From: Paenibacillus sp. MAHUQ-63
GTDB taxonomy: Bacteria > Bacillota > Bacilli > Paenibacillales > NBRC-103111
Length of the DNA stretch: 64,000 nt
Reading direction: 5' to 3'
Assembly: GCF_028765165.1 (NCBI RefSeq)
Contig: NZ_JARADB010000002.1
Location: forward strand, 248,001-312,000
The notes under the pieces were generated by a model. It worked only from the letters and a program-made list of their open reading frames with translations, did no database searches and was not told where the DNA came from. Made by a program: the position numbers and the translations under genes. This document shows, piece after piece, positions 35,220 through 44,700 of the stretch; the first letter of the stretch is position 1, and the number at the start of each line of letters is the position of its first letter.

Positions 35220-36986
35220 ATGATACGCAAAACAGGGTTGTTTTTCATTGCCATAATGCTCTTATTCACTGTTATCCCAATCGGCATGGCTTTAGGGGCT
35301 GGAGTTCCGTCGTTTACTGTCAGTGCTTCCCAAGTGAAGGTCGGTGACGATGTCGCCGTTACGATTCACGGCAATCATGTGACGGATTTATACGGTTACG
35401 AGGTGGTCCTGACGTATGATGCCGATCGGCTGGAATTCGATAAAGAGCAATCGAACGGTTCTTTCGAAGGGTATAAGATTGCACAAAATTCGGGGAATCA
35501 AGCCACATTTGCTTTTACGAAAATAGGGAATAAACCGGGGGAAACCGGAGATCTAGCTATCTGTACACTGATTTTCAAGGCTAAGACAAGCGGACAAGCT
35601 AACGTCACCTTGAAACAGATGACAACCGTCACATCGCAATCACTAGCTTCTAGTTGGAATGTAAATGCGCAAAATGCCATTCAGATTGACGGGACTGGAG
35701 CTGGAACAGACCGGGGAGGAGGCTCACCGGCTTCACCAACGAAAGAAGATCCGAATCTCTATGTTCCGCAAGAATCGGAGCTCCGGATTGAAACGGCACA
35801 AGACGGCCAAACATCCGTAACGGCGGTTATCGACAGCAAACGTCTGGCGCAAAAATTAACGGATCTGCAGGCAGCGAGCGGCAGCACCGTTTTAAACTTT
35901 GAGATTCCAGGTGAGCACGCCTTGAATGCGCTGCAACTGCCGCTGCCAACGTTATACGACAGCTTCAAAGATCATAAAGATACGGTTCTAACTGTACGAA
36001 GCCACTTAGGCACTTATGAACTTCCGATGTCCATTCTGAACCAAGCGGCATTTGCGAGTGCGGCTGGTACGGAAGGCGCGACGCTGATCATTCGTTTGGA
36101 TAAAGCCAAATCGCAGCATGAAACGCAATTCGACCAATCCCTCTCCGAGAAAGGCATGGCGAGAGTGAGCGATATCATCGATTATAAAGTGATTCTGAAG
36201 ACCCGCGATAAGGAAGTGGAAATTCATAGCTTCGGCAGCAGCTTTGTGTCACGCGTTATCCGTGTTGATGATGTGATTCAAGATTCTTCGGCTGCGACGG
36301 CGGTTGTGTACGACCCGGTTACGGGAGAAATGAAATTCGTACCTTCCACGTTTACCGTGACAAACGGCCAAACGGAAGTGAAGGTGACCCGAAATACGAA
36401 CAGTATGTACGCCGTCGTTCATAACAAGCAAACGTTTAACGATATGGCCGGTCACTGGGCGCAGAAAGATGTGGAGCTGCTAGCTTCGAAATTGATTATC
36501 GCCGGAACATCGGACCGCACGTATACGCCTGAAATGCAAGTCACCCGCGCTCAGTTTGCCGCCTTACTGGTAAGAGGACTCGGGTTGTCGGCGGAATCCG
36601 TTCAGCACGTATTTACCGATGTTCCCGCATCCGAGTGGTATGCTTCGGAAGTCCATACAGCAGCGAAGTACGGCTTGGTTCAAGGTGTGGGTGAAGGCAA
36701 ATTCAACCCCGATGCACAGATTACAAGAGAGCAGATGGTCGTGATGATGATGAAAGCGATCGCACTCGTGCAAGGAGAGAAGAAATCCGAAGCAGCCATG
36801 CAGGCTCCTTTCGCTGATCAAGGCCGGATTTCCGACTATGCGCGCAACGCGATTGCCGAAGCAGCTGCCAAAGGATTGATTCAAGGCAAAACGGAAACTG
36901 AGTTTGCTCCGCAAGATGCAGCAACCCGCGCTGAGGCGGCTGTCATGATCAAGCGCATGCTGCAATATGTGAAATTGATCAATTAG
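35220..36986 (+). CDS. Cell-surface anchor protein with cohesin and three SLH repeats
   Basis: About 588 aa from ATG 35220, eight bases after AAGGAG. Signal peptide ~1-30. Residues ~31-157 form a cohesin-like domain (PSFTVSASQVKVGDDVAVTI, YGYEVVLTYDADRLEF, LAICTLIFKAKTSGQANVTL). A short Gly/Ser/Pro linker leads to a central domain (~181-402) of the sort found before SLH repeats, then three SLH repeats (~406-457, 464-517, 531-586). The SLH repeats should bind the wall polymer and the cohesin should bind a dockerin, so this is a minimal anchoring scaffoldin with one docking site. It lies between the enzyme genes whose products end in dockerins, so those are the expected partners. It has no catalytic or carbohydrate-binding domain. 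Confidence 0.88.
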   Translation: MIRKTGLFFIAIMLLFTVIPIGMALGAGVPSFTVSASQVKVGDDVAVTIHGNHVTDLYGYEVVLTYDADRLEFDKEQSNGSFEGYKIAQNSGNQATFAFTKIGNKPGETGDLAICTLIFKAKTSGQANVTLKQMTTVTSQSLASSWNVNAQNAIQIDGTGAGTDRGGGSPASPTKEDPNLYVPQESELRIETAQDGQTSVTAVIDSKRLAQKLTDLQAASGSTVLNFEIPGEHALNALQLPLPTLYDSFKDHKDTVLTVRSHLGTYELPMSILNQAAFASAAGTEGATLIIRLDKAKSQHETQFDQSLSEKGMARVSDIIDYKVILKTRDKEVEIHSFGSSFVSRVIRVDDVIQDSSAATAVVYDPVTGEMKFVPSTFTVTNGQTEVKVTRNTNSMYAVVHNKQTFNDMAGHWAQKDVELLASKLIIAGTSDRTYTPEMQVTRAQFAALLVRGLGLSAESVQHVFTDVPASEWYASEVHTAAKYGLVQGVGEGKFNPDAQITREQMVVMMMKAIALVQGEKKSEAAMQAPFADQGRISDYARNAIAEAAAKGLIQGKTETEFAPQDAATRAEAAVMIKRMLQYVKLIN

Positions 36987-36994
36987 ACCAATAG

Positions 36995-37038
36995 CCACAG
37001 AGACAGCTTCCGCACCTGAACATAGGCTGTCTCTATGG
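36995..37038 (+). promoter_or_regulatory. Intercistronic hairpin without U-tract (anchor / first fucosidase)
   Basis: CCA-C-AGAGACAGC pairs with GCTGTCTCT-A-TGG (12 pairs, one mismatch, 18-base loop). No T-run follows. Confidence 0.6.
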
Positions 37039-37101
37039 TACCGGCAGCCGGCGGCGGACGAAGCAGGAGCAAGTGCAAGGAGAGTAAAGGAGGGGAGTTA
37101 T

Positions 37102-40100
37102 TTGTGTAAGAAGATTTCAACATGCCTAGGACTTATATTTATGCTTATTTTTGTCTCCGTGGCCCCTGTTGTTGCGAGTACAAATAGTCAAATCACAGCA
37201 AACCCCGTTGTGAATGATATTTATACGAATCAGAAAAACTATGTGGATCTCAGGTTTGGCATGTTTATCCACTATAACATGGGAACCTATCACGATCAGG
37301 AATGGGTAACGCCAGGACAAGATCCGTTTTCTTTTAATCCTGAGCATGTGAATACGGACCAATGGGCGCAAGCCGCCAAATCCGCAGGCATTAAATATTC
37401 CGTTCTAACGACCAAGCACCATGACGGATTTGCCCTGTGGCCAACCCAATATGGCGATTACAACGTGATGAAGAGCTCCTACAAGCATGATATCGTAAGG
37501 CAATATGTCGATTCCATGCGTGCTCAAGGAATTTTGCCGGGGCTATACTTCTCCATTTGGGATCGCCAGCAAGGTATCCAGAAAGGTTCCGTCAGCAGGG
37601 CGGATATCGAATTTATCAAAGGGCAGCTAACAGAGCTGCTGACGAATTACGGCGAAATTCCGGTACTGATCATCGACGGCTGGGCCTGGGAGATGGGTCA
37701 TAATGAAGTTCCATACCAAGAAATTCGCGAATGGATAAAGCATCTGCAGCCTAATATTCTTATTGTGGATCACAATGGACAAACGCAGCCGTGGGAAGAG
37801 GACATCATTTATTTTGAAGAACCTAAAGGCGTTTGGGCACCTTCCAACAATACGTATGCCGCTAACCAGGGCATGCCGCTCGTTTCCAGTCAATGGTTCT
37901 GGCACGATTGGATGAAGAATACAGAGCCGGCAAGCGTTGAGCATATTGTGGAGAATCATCTAGGTTATTTGGAACCGCGTTATACGAACTTTTTGGTCAA
38001 CGTTTCACCGAACCCGGACGGGGAGTTGGATGCTAACGTAGTAAATCGGTTGGCGGAGATCGGACAAGCATGGTCGCCTAATGAATCTCGCCCTCCACTC
38101 CCGCAGCAGCCAATCGTGATGGACCACCCGATTACAGCTCATTCAGCAACGGCTACTAGCGGGAACGCGGGTAATGCGATTGATGGCCTTTTGGATTATG
38201 TAAACACTTACGTGGAGACGGTTTGGCAAACCGACACATCTCTGCCGCAATCCATTACGCTGGATTTGGGTTACACATACAACAACATTAATATGCTGAA
38301 TTACTTGCCTTCGCAAAATTTAACACAAGGTATGATTACTTCCTATACCCTATACGCAAGCCAAGACGGTACGAATTTCACTTCGGTTATAAGCGGCACC
38401 TGGGATGGGGACAAGACCATGAAACGTGTGACCTTCCCCTCGCAAACAGCACGCTTTTTCAAAATGGAAGTGAATTCGGCCGTTGGCGAATTCGCAGCTG
38501 CAGCCGAGCTGGCAGTCGGCTCTTACACCAATGAAGTTCCAACCCGGACGGGTGTTGACTCCTTTGATGTCAACACGTTGTATCGCATCGTCAATAAAGC
38601 GACCGGCAAAGCATTGGGAGTTGGGAATTCGCCAGCGAATGGAGCGGCTGTTGCCGGGCGAACCCAATCGAGTGCTGCCGATCAGCAATGGGTAATCGAT
38701 GATTTAGGTTTGGGCAAATATAAGATTGTCAATCAACAAAGCGGACGAGTTATGGATGTTATAAACGCCAGTAAATCGCCTGGAGCCCCAATCATTCAAT
38801 GGACAGATTCTGAAACTGCCGCAGATCCTGCAACTATAAACCAGCAGTGGGCCATCTCTCCTGTTGGTAACGGCTACTTCAAAATTACAAGCGTAAACAG
38901 CCGGTTGGCATTGGATAACAGCAACGATTCTGCAGTTGACGGAAATCCGGTTGTTCAAAACACGTATACCGGAAGCGACAGCCAACTATGGAAAGTGGAA
39001 AGACTGCCTTCTCTAATTACAAATGTGAGAGTGAACGGAGTGCCGGTCAATGGCCTTCATTCCGGGAATCGGACGGCGACGCTGACTGTTTTGAGAGAAA
39101 AAAATCTGGCAGTTCCAATAGTTACAGCGGACAAAGCCTCTGAAGACGTGCAGTTGGTCATCGACCCCGCCGACAGCTTGCCAGGCGCGACGACGATCAC
39201 AGCAACGACCAACGGCGGGGCGACACAAGAAGTGTACACGTTAAACTTTGAACTGGTGGATCGTTATGCGAGCGATCTGAACTGGTTAAGCGCATCCTCG
39301 GGCTGGTCAACCGTTAAGAAGGACAAAAGCCTCGACGGAAATGCGATAAAACTAATGGGAAGCAGCGGCGCCGTAACGTATGGGAAAGGTTTTGGCGTGC
39401 ATGCGGATTCAAGAGTGATATTTGATATTTCCGATAAAAATTATGAATCCTTCACTGCTCTTGTCGGAGTGGATCAAGAAATGGCCAAATCGCCGTCTTA
39501 CGCCGATGTGGAATTCAAGGTGCTTGTAGACGGCGTAGAGCAATTCGCGAGCGGTGTAATGAAGGTTACCGACGTGGCTAAACCGGTCGATGTCCGTGTA
39601 GCTGGCGCAAGCCTCGTGGAACTTGTTGTTACGAATAGCGATAACGATAACAGCGAGGATCATGCAAGCTGGGCCGATGCGACGTTTCGAGTTGCGGAAG
39701 GCCAATCCGAACAGAAGGAAGAATTGCCTGAAGTTGATTATTTGAGCGATCTGAACTGGTTAAGCGCATCCTCGGGTTGGTCTACGGTTAAGAAAGACAA
39801 GAGCATCGACGGGAATGCGATTGTATTGAAGAATGGGAACGAGGATCTCCCGTTTGCCAAAGGCCTTGGGACTCATGCCAATTCAACGATCAAGTATGAT
39901 CTTACTGGAGCTAATTATGAAGCCTTTTCCGCCTTTATCGGCATAGATAAGGAAATGATCGGCGGAGCTAACAACGGCTCGATACAATTTAAAGTGTCAG
40001 GCGTGAAGAACGATGACACGATCGAAACGCTTTACGCCGGAAGTGTGTTGAGAGAGTCGGATCATGCCAAATTTGTGAAGGTGAACGTGAAAGGTTATAG

Positions 40101-41577
40101 AGAGCTGATATTGGAAGTTACGGATTCCGGCAATGGAAACAGCGAGGATCACGGCGATTGGGCTGATGCGAAGCTGACGGTTGCAACAGCGGCACCGGTG
40201 ATTTCGGGCGTTATGCCAGTAAACGCAGTTACGGCAACGGGTGTTCCGCCGGTTCTGCCTGCAAGTGTCACAGTTGTGTATAACAATGGGACAACGGCGG
40301 ATAAGCCGGTTCAATGGGATCCGGTAGATTCGTCTCAGTATGCAATAGCCGGCAGTTTTATCGTGAATGGGGCTGTAAATGGGACAGTCATACCGGCTGT
40401 AGCAAACGTTACGGTTACAGCAAACCAGCAGGTGAACGTACAATCGATCGCTGTCGTAAGTTCGGAGTCGACGATTACCGAGAAGGACGGAAGCCTTGCA
40501 TTCCAAGCTTCGGTGCTCCCCGCCAATGCGACGAACAAGTCTGTGACATGGACGGTCTATGAAACAGATGGCGTAACTCTAACAGATAAAGCAATCATCC
40601 ATCCGAATGGTTATCTCACGGCGAAGAAGAACGGGATTGTAAAAGTGGTAGCGACAGCTACAGATGGCAGCGGCATTCAAGGATTCAAATACATGATCAT
40701 CAGCGGTCAGATAGAACTGCCGACGGATGCGCCGCAATCAACGCTTACGGGGCCGGCTGCGGTTCAAGCGGGTGCTGCCTTCTCGACGCGTTTCGGCTTA
40801 AACAACGTAACGGCCAGCGTATATTCCGCGGTTTATGCGGCGGATATTACATTAGCTTTTGACGCCGGCGCTATCGACTTGGTATCCGTAGATCCATTGA
40901 TTTCCGGATTTACGGAGATTCAGACCCATACCGACGTACCTGGCCAAGTTCGGATAATAGCTGTAAGCCAAGGCGATACGGGAGTGGTAACAACAAGTGG
41001 AGATATATTCACATTCAATTGGATTGCGAAGCCGAATAGCCTGTCCACGACCACGAATCTGGTGCTGACGAACGTATCGGTTTCAAACGGGCTGGGGCAG
41101 AAGCTCGATGCTGCACCGGCTAATCTGACGGTTTCTGTTACGGCGGCTGTAACGGTAGATAAGACAACATTGCAAACGGTCCTCCATGCGGCGCAGTCCA
41201 TTTATGACCGAGCGGTGGAAGGAACCCAAGCCGGACAATATGCGGCTGGCTCCAAAGCGATGCTATTATCCGCTATCCAAGCCGCTTCTGCCGCAGGCGC
41301 GAACCCGGCGGCTGCGCAACAGCAGCTAGATGAAGCGGCTAACCGTTTAAACCAAGCGATACAATCGTTTCATCAGCAGATGATCACCGTCTTCGCACGG
41401 GAAGATATCAACGGAGATAACGTCATCGATATTGGCGACTTGGGCCTAGCCGCCTTACATTACGGGAAATCTCCAGAGAGCAGCGATTGGAATGAAGCAC
41501 AAAAAGCGGATCTCAATCATGACAACAAGATTAACATGCAAGATGTCGTGATAATCGCTAGATTAATCTTGGAATAG
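37102..41577 (+). CDS. Secreted GH29-type alpha-L-fucosidase with lectin modules, cohesin and dockerin
   Basis: 1491 aa from TTG 37102, six bases after AAGGAGGGG. Signal peptide ~1-25. GH29-type catalytic module ~40-327: FGMFIHYNMGTYHDQEW, TTKHHDGFALWPT and the probable nucleophile D192 in LIIDGW. Then a CBM32-like domain (~337-477), a ricin-type beta-trefoil (~487-635), a cadherin-like beta domain (~637-718), two tandem NPCBM domains (~723-868 and ~880-1028), two Ig-like domains, a cohesin (~1212-1350), a FIVAR-like domain and a dockerin (~1433-1491; DINGDNVIDIGD, DLNHDNKINMQD). It would remove terminal fucose from galactan side chains. Substrate linkage cannot be read from sequence, and some GH29-like clades act on other sugars. 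The assembly cassette is the most divergent of the three. Confidence 0.85.
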   Translation: MCKKISTCLGLIFMLIFVSVAPVVASTNSQITANPVVNDIYTNQKNYVDLRFGMFIHYNMGTYHDQEWVTPGQDPFSFNPEHVNTDQWAQAAKSAGIKYSVLTTKHHDGFALWPTQYGDYNVMKSSYKHDIVRQYVDSMRAQGILPGLYFSIWDRQQGIQKGSVSRADIEFIKGQLTELLTNYGEIPVLIIDGWAWEMGHNEVPYQEIREWIKHLQPNILIVDHNGQTQPWEEDIIYFEEPKGVWAPSNNTYAANQGMPLVSSQWFWHDWMKNTEPASVEHIVENHLGYLEPRYTNFLVNVSPNPDGELDANVVNRLAEIGQAWSPNESRPPLPQQPIVMDHPITAHSATATSGNAGNAIDGLLDYVNTYVETVWQTDTSLPQSITLDLGYTYNNINMLNYLPSQNLTQGMITSYTLYASQDGTNFTSVISGTWDGDKTMKRVTFPSQTARFFKMEVNSAVGEFAAAAELAVGSYTNEVPTRTGVDSFDVNTLYRIVNKATGKALGVGNSPANGAAVAGRTQSSAADQQWVIDDLGLGKYKIVNQQSGRVMDVINASKSPGAPIIQWTDSETAADPATINQQWAISPVGNGYFKITSVNSRLALDNSNDSAVDGNPVVQNTYTGSDSQLWKVERLPSLITNVRVNGVPVNGLHSGNRTATLTVLREKNLAVPIVTADKASEDVQLVIDPADSLPGATTITATTNGGATQEVYTLNFELVDRYASDLNWLSASSGWSTVKKDKSLDGNAIKLMGSSGAVTYGKGFGVHADSRVIFDISDKNYESFTALVGVDQEMAKSPSYADVEFKVLVDGVEQFASGVMKVTDVAKPVDVRVAGASLVELVVTNSDNDNSEDHASWADATFRVAEGQSEQKEELPEVDYLSDLNWLSASSGWSTVKKDKSIDGNAIVLKNGNEDLPFAKGLGTHANSTIKYDLTGANYEAFSAFIGIDKEMIGGANNGSIQFKVSGVKNDDTIETLYAGSVLRESDHAKFVKVNVKGYRELILEVTDSGNGNSEDHGDWADAKLTVATAAPVISGVMPVNAVTATGVPPVLPASVTVVYNNGTTADKPVQWDPVDSSQYAIAGSFIVNGAVNGTVIPAVANVTVTANQQVNVQSIAVVSSESTITEKDGSLAFQASVLPANATNKSVTWTVYETDGVTLTDKAIIHPNGYLTAKKNGIVKVVATATDGSGIQGFKYMIISGQIELPTDAPQSTLTGPAAVQAGAAFSTRFGLNNVTASVYSAVYAADITLAFDAGAIDLVSVDPLISGFTEIQTHTDVPGQVRIIAVSQGDTGVVTTSGDIFTFNWIAKPNSLSTTTNLVLTNVSVSNGLGQKLDAAPANLTVSVTAAVTVDKTTLQTVLHAAQSIYDRAVEGTQAGQYAAGSKAMLLSAIQAASAAGANPAAAQQQLDEAANRLNQAIQSFHQQMITVFAREDINGDNVIDIGDLGLAALHYGKSPESSDWNEAQKADLNHDNKINMQDVVIIARLILE
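39268..40185 (+). repeat. Tandem duplicated NPCBM domains inside the fucosidase gene
   Basis: Copies at about 39268-39705 and 39738-40185 both begin with the protein text SDLNWLSASSGWSTVKKDKS followed by (L/I)DGNAI. The first ~75 bases are almost identical at the DNA level while the rest has diverged, suggesting a local duplication with partial gene conversion. Confidence 0.75.
40195..41574 (+). repeat. C-terminal assembly cassette, copy 2
   Basis: Same domain order as copies 1 and 3 (Ig, Ig, cohesin, FIVAR-like, dockerin), with lower DNA similarity. Conserved protein words include RAVEGTQAG, YAAGSK and SSDWNEA. Confidence 0.75.
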
Positions 41578-41582
41578 CTACG

Positions 41583-41619
41583 GAATCTCCTTTGCGGATT
41601 TTTATCTGCAAGGAGATTC
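41583..41619 (+). promoter_or_regulatory. Intercistronic hairpin without U-tract (first / second fucosidase)
   Basis: GAATCTCCTT (41583-41592) pairs perfectly with AAGGAGATTC (41610-41619), with further GC pairs inside. Only a mixed ATTTAAAAAG follows, not a T-run. The rest of the gap to the next start holds no gene. Confidence 0.6.
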
Positions 41620-41732
41620 GATTTAAAAAGGGACCGCTATCGGCTATAAACCCTTTGTTAACTTACCGAAATATGGAAACTGCTTAACTTTTGGAAAGCG
41701 CATTCATTATTGTGTGCGATTTGGAGGACATG

Positions 41733-44700
41733 ATGATCAAATACTTGGGAACAAAAATTGTAACTTGCGTGATCGCAGCTGCCTGTATGGCAGCGCCGTT
41801 TGCTCCGATTGCGGGTTCTGCCGCTCAAGCAGCCGCTGCCGCTTACGAGCCTAACTGGCCGTCAGTCGACCTGTATAATGCGGCACCGGATTGGTTCAGG
41901 GATGCCAAGTTCGGCATCTACTTTCATTGGGGGGCCTTCAGTGTTCCAGCATACGGAAGCGAGTGGTATCCCCGTAATATGTATAAATCGGGCAGCCCCG
42001 AGAATCAGCACCACTATGCCACATATGGTGATACGTCCGCTTGGCCGTATAGTAACTTCTTAACCGGTGCCAGAGATCTGGCCGGGAATTGGAAGGAATT
42101 TGCGCCGAAACTGACTTCTCAAGGCGGCAATTTCGATCCGGAAGCTTGGGCCCAATTGTTTGTTGATGCCGGAGCCAAATTCGCCGGTCCAGTTGCGGAG
42201 CACCACGACGGTTATTCGATGTGGGACAGCAAGGTGAACGAATGGAACTCCGTGAAGCTGGGACCGAAATTAGATTTAGTCAGCCAATTCTCATCGGCTA
42301 TCCGCAGCAAAAACTTGAAGCTCTTACTCGCGATGCATCACGCTTACAACTATACAGGGTTTTATGAGGACGCGCCTCAGCAAACCGATCCCAGCTTGCA
42401 GAAATTATACGGTCAACTGCCGCGTGCCCAGGAGAATCAGCTCTGGTACGATAAGCTGGAGGAAGTGGTTGATAACTATCAGCCGGACATCCTGTGGCAA
42501 GATTTCGATCTTTCGGCTGTTGACGAAACGCAGCGCTTGAAATTCCTTTCCCATTATTACAATAAAGCAATGGAGTGGAACAAAGAGGTCGTCGCTACCT
42601 ATAAAGACGGATATGACAACAATGGCGAGGTCTATGATTATGAACGTGGCGGCCCTGGGGATATGCAAACCAATTATTGGCTGACAGACGATAGCGTCAG
42701 TAGTACAAGCTGGAGCTATACAAATAACATGGGGTATTATTCCACAAAAGCCGTGCTGGATGCGCTGATCGATCGCGTCAGCAAAAATGGCAGCATGCTG
42801 TTGAACATTGCTCCAACGGCTGACGGTACGATCCCGCAAGAGCAAAAAGACATTTTGCTTGGCATGGGGGATTGGCTGAATCGTTTCGGAGAATCGATTT
42901 ATGCGACGCGTGCTTGGGATGTCTATGGAGAAGGCCCGACTAAGATGGGTGGCGGCATCTATATGACACCGACGGCCGGTACGAATCAAGACATCCGGTA
43001 CACCCGGAATAAAGAGGGCAATGCCCTTTACGGCATTGTCATGGGTTGGCCTGGGAATGGCGCAACGCTGAATTTGAGTAACTTAAATGCCAATAACGCA
43101 AACTTGAGCAACTTGTCTTCCGTACAATTGCTTGGTTCTACTGCCGGAACCTATATCAATCTAACGGGTTATACGCAGGATACCAACGGTCTCCAGATTA
43201 CCATGCCGTCTTCGCAGCCGTATTCAGCTCCGGCCTATGTCGTGAAGCTGAGCTTCAGCGGCCCGATTCCGGCACTCAATTCCACGAATGTGCCGAGATT
43301 TTATACCGGTGTCAATTACGGAGGCAATAGCGGTTTCCTTGGAGTTGGCAGCTATACGCTTGCTCAAATGCAGGGTGCCGGAATTCCAAATGACAGCATT
43401 TCATCGGTTCGCCTTCCGGCCGGTTACAACGTTACCCTGTATACAGGCGACAATTTCAGCGGAAACTCGTGGAAGCTCACGGGTGATAACGCCGATCTTA
43501 GGTCTAATAACGGTACGGTATCTTCGATTAGGGTGTCCTATAATCCGGCTGCTAACTTTAAGCTTACGAATCATACAGACGGGTTGGCGCTTGACGGCGG
43601 GGGATCGGTTTCGCCCGGTTCGGATGTAAAGCAATGGACATGGGATTCAAGTCCCAATCTGCAATGGAATTTCATTGATCTGAATAACGGGTACTTCGCG
43701 ATTAAAAACCGTAATAACGGATTGGCGATTGACAGCGGTGGTAACGTTTCTCAAGGGGCTTCCGTGAAGGAAACGACATGGACGGGCAGTAATAACCAGC
43801 AATGGCAAATCGTATATCTTAGCGGAGGGTATTTCAAGATTGTCAACCGTACGAACGGGATGGTGCTCGATAGCGGTGGGCATGTTTCGGCTGGTTCCTC
43901 TGTGCTGCAATGGTCTTGGAATGGCAATACGAACCAGCAGTGGAAAATAGAGTTTTGCATCAACCCGGCGCCTGCCTTGCAGCAGCCGGTCACGTTCGCG
44001 GACGTGGCAGGGCTTGCGAATAACGGCAAAACGAAAGCTATGCTGCCGGCTTTGACCGCTGACGGGAACCGCTTTTGGTATAAGAAGGTTGGCGGGAGCG
44101 ACGTTCTGTCTGCCATTCATGCGGGCGATTCGGTCTTGAACGGATGGACCGCCTTCCCGGCGGACGGCATCATCGAAGCGGACAATGGACAGCGGATTTT
44201 CGTAGCCGAGGCGGACACCGATCAACAAATCCTGCGCGTTGGGGAAGCGCAAGCGCTTGTTGCTAACGAGGATGCGCCGGTGATAACGGCATTGACACCG
44301 GTGAATGTCAAGACGGTCGTTGGCGTTCCGCCTGTCCTGCCGGCGCTTGTCACCGCCGCGTTCAGCGATAACACAACGGCTGACCGTGCGGTGCAGTGGG
44401 CAAACATCGACCCGTCCAAGTATGCGGCAGCCGGCAGCTTTAGCGTGAATGGTGTAGTTAGCGGCACGTCTATACCGGCGGTTGCCCATGTAACGGTAAC
44501 GGATGCCGTGTACGGTCAGCCGTCCATCACTTCCATCTCCGTAAGCGGCATTGGCGGCGTGAATACCATTATGACTCAAGGCGCCACGCTGCAAATGCAA
44601 GCGATTGTCTTGCCGGCGGAAGCGAACAGTCAAGTCGCATGGAGCGTTTGGGAAGCCGATGGTGTTGCGGCGACCGATAAAGCGGCGATTACGGCAGGCG

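Noticed and set aside
41691..41732. Longer start for the second fucosidase at 41691
   Set aside because: The ribosome site GGAGG lies downstream of it, directly before ATG 41733, and the longer form spoils the signal peptide.
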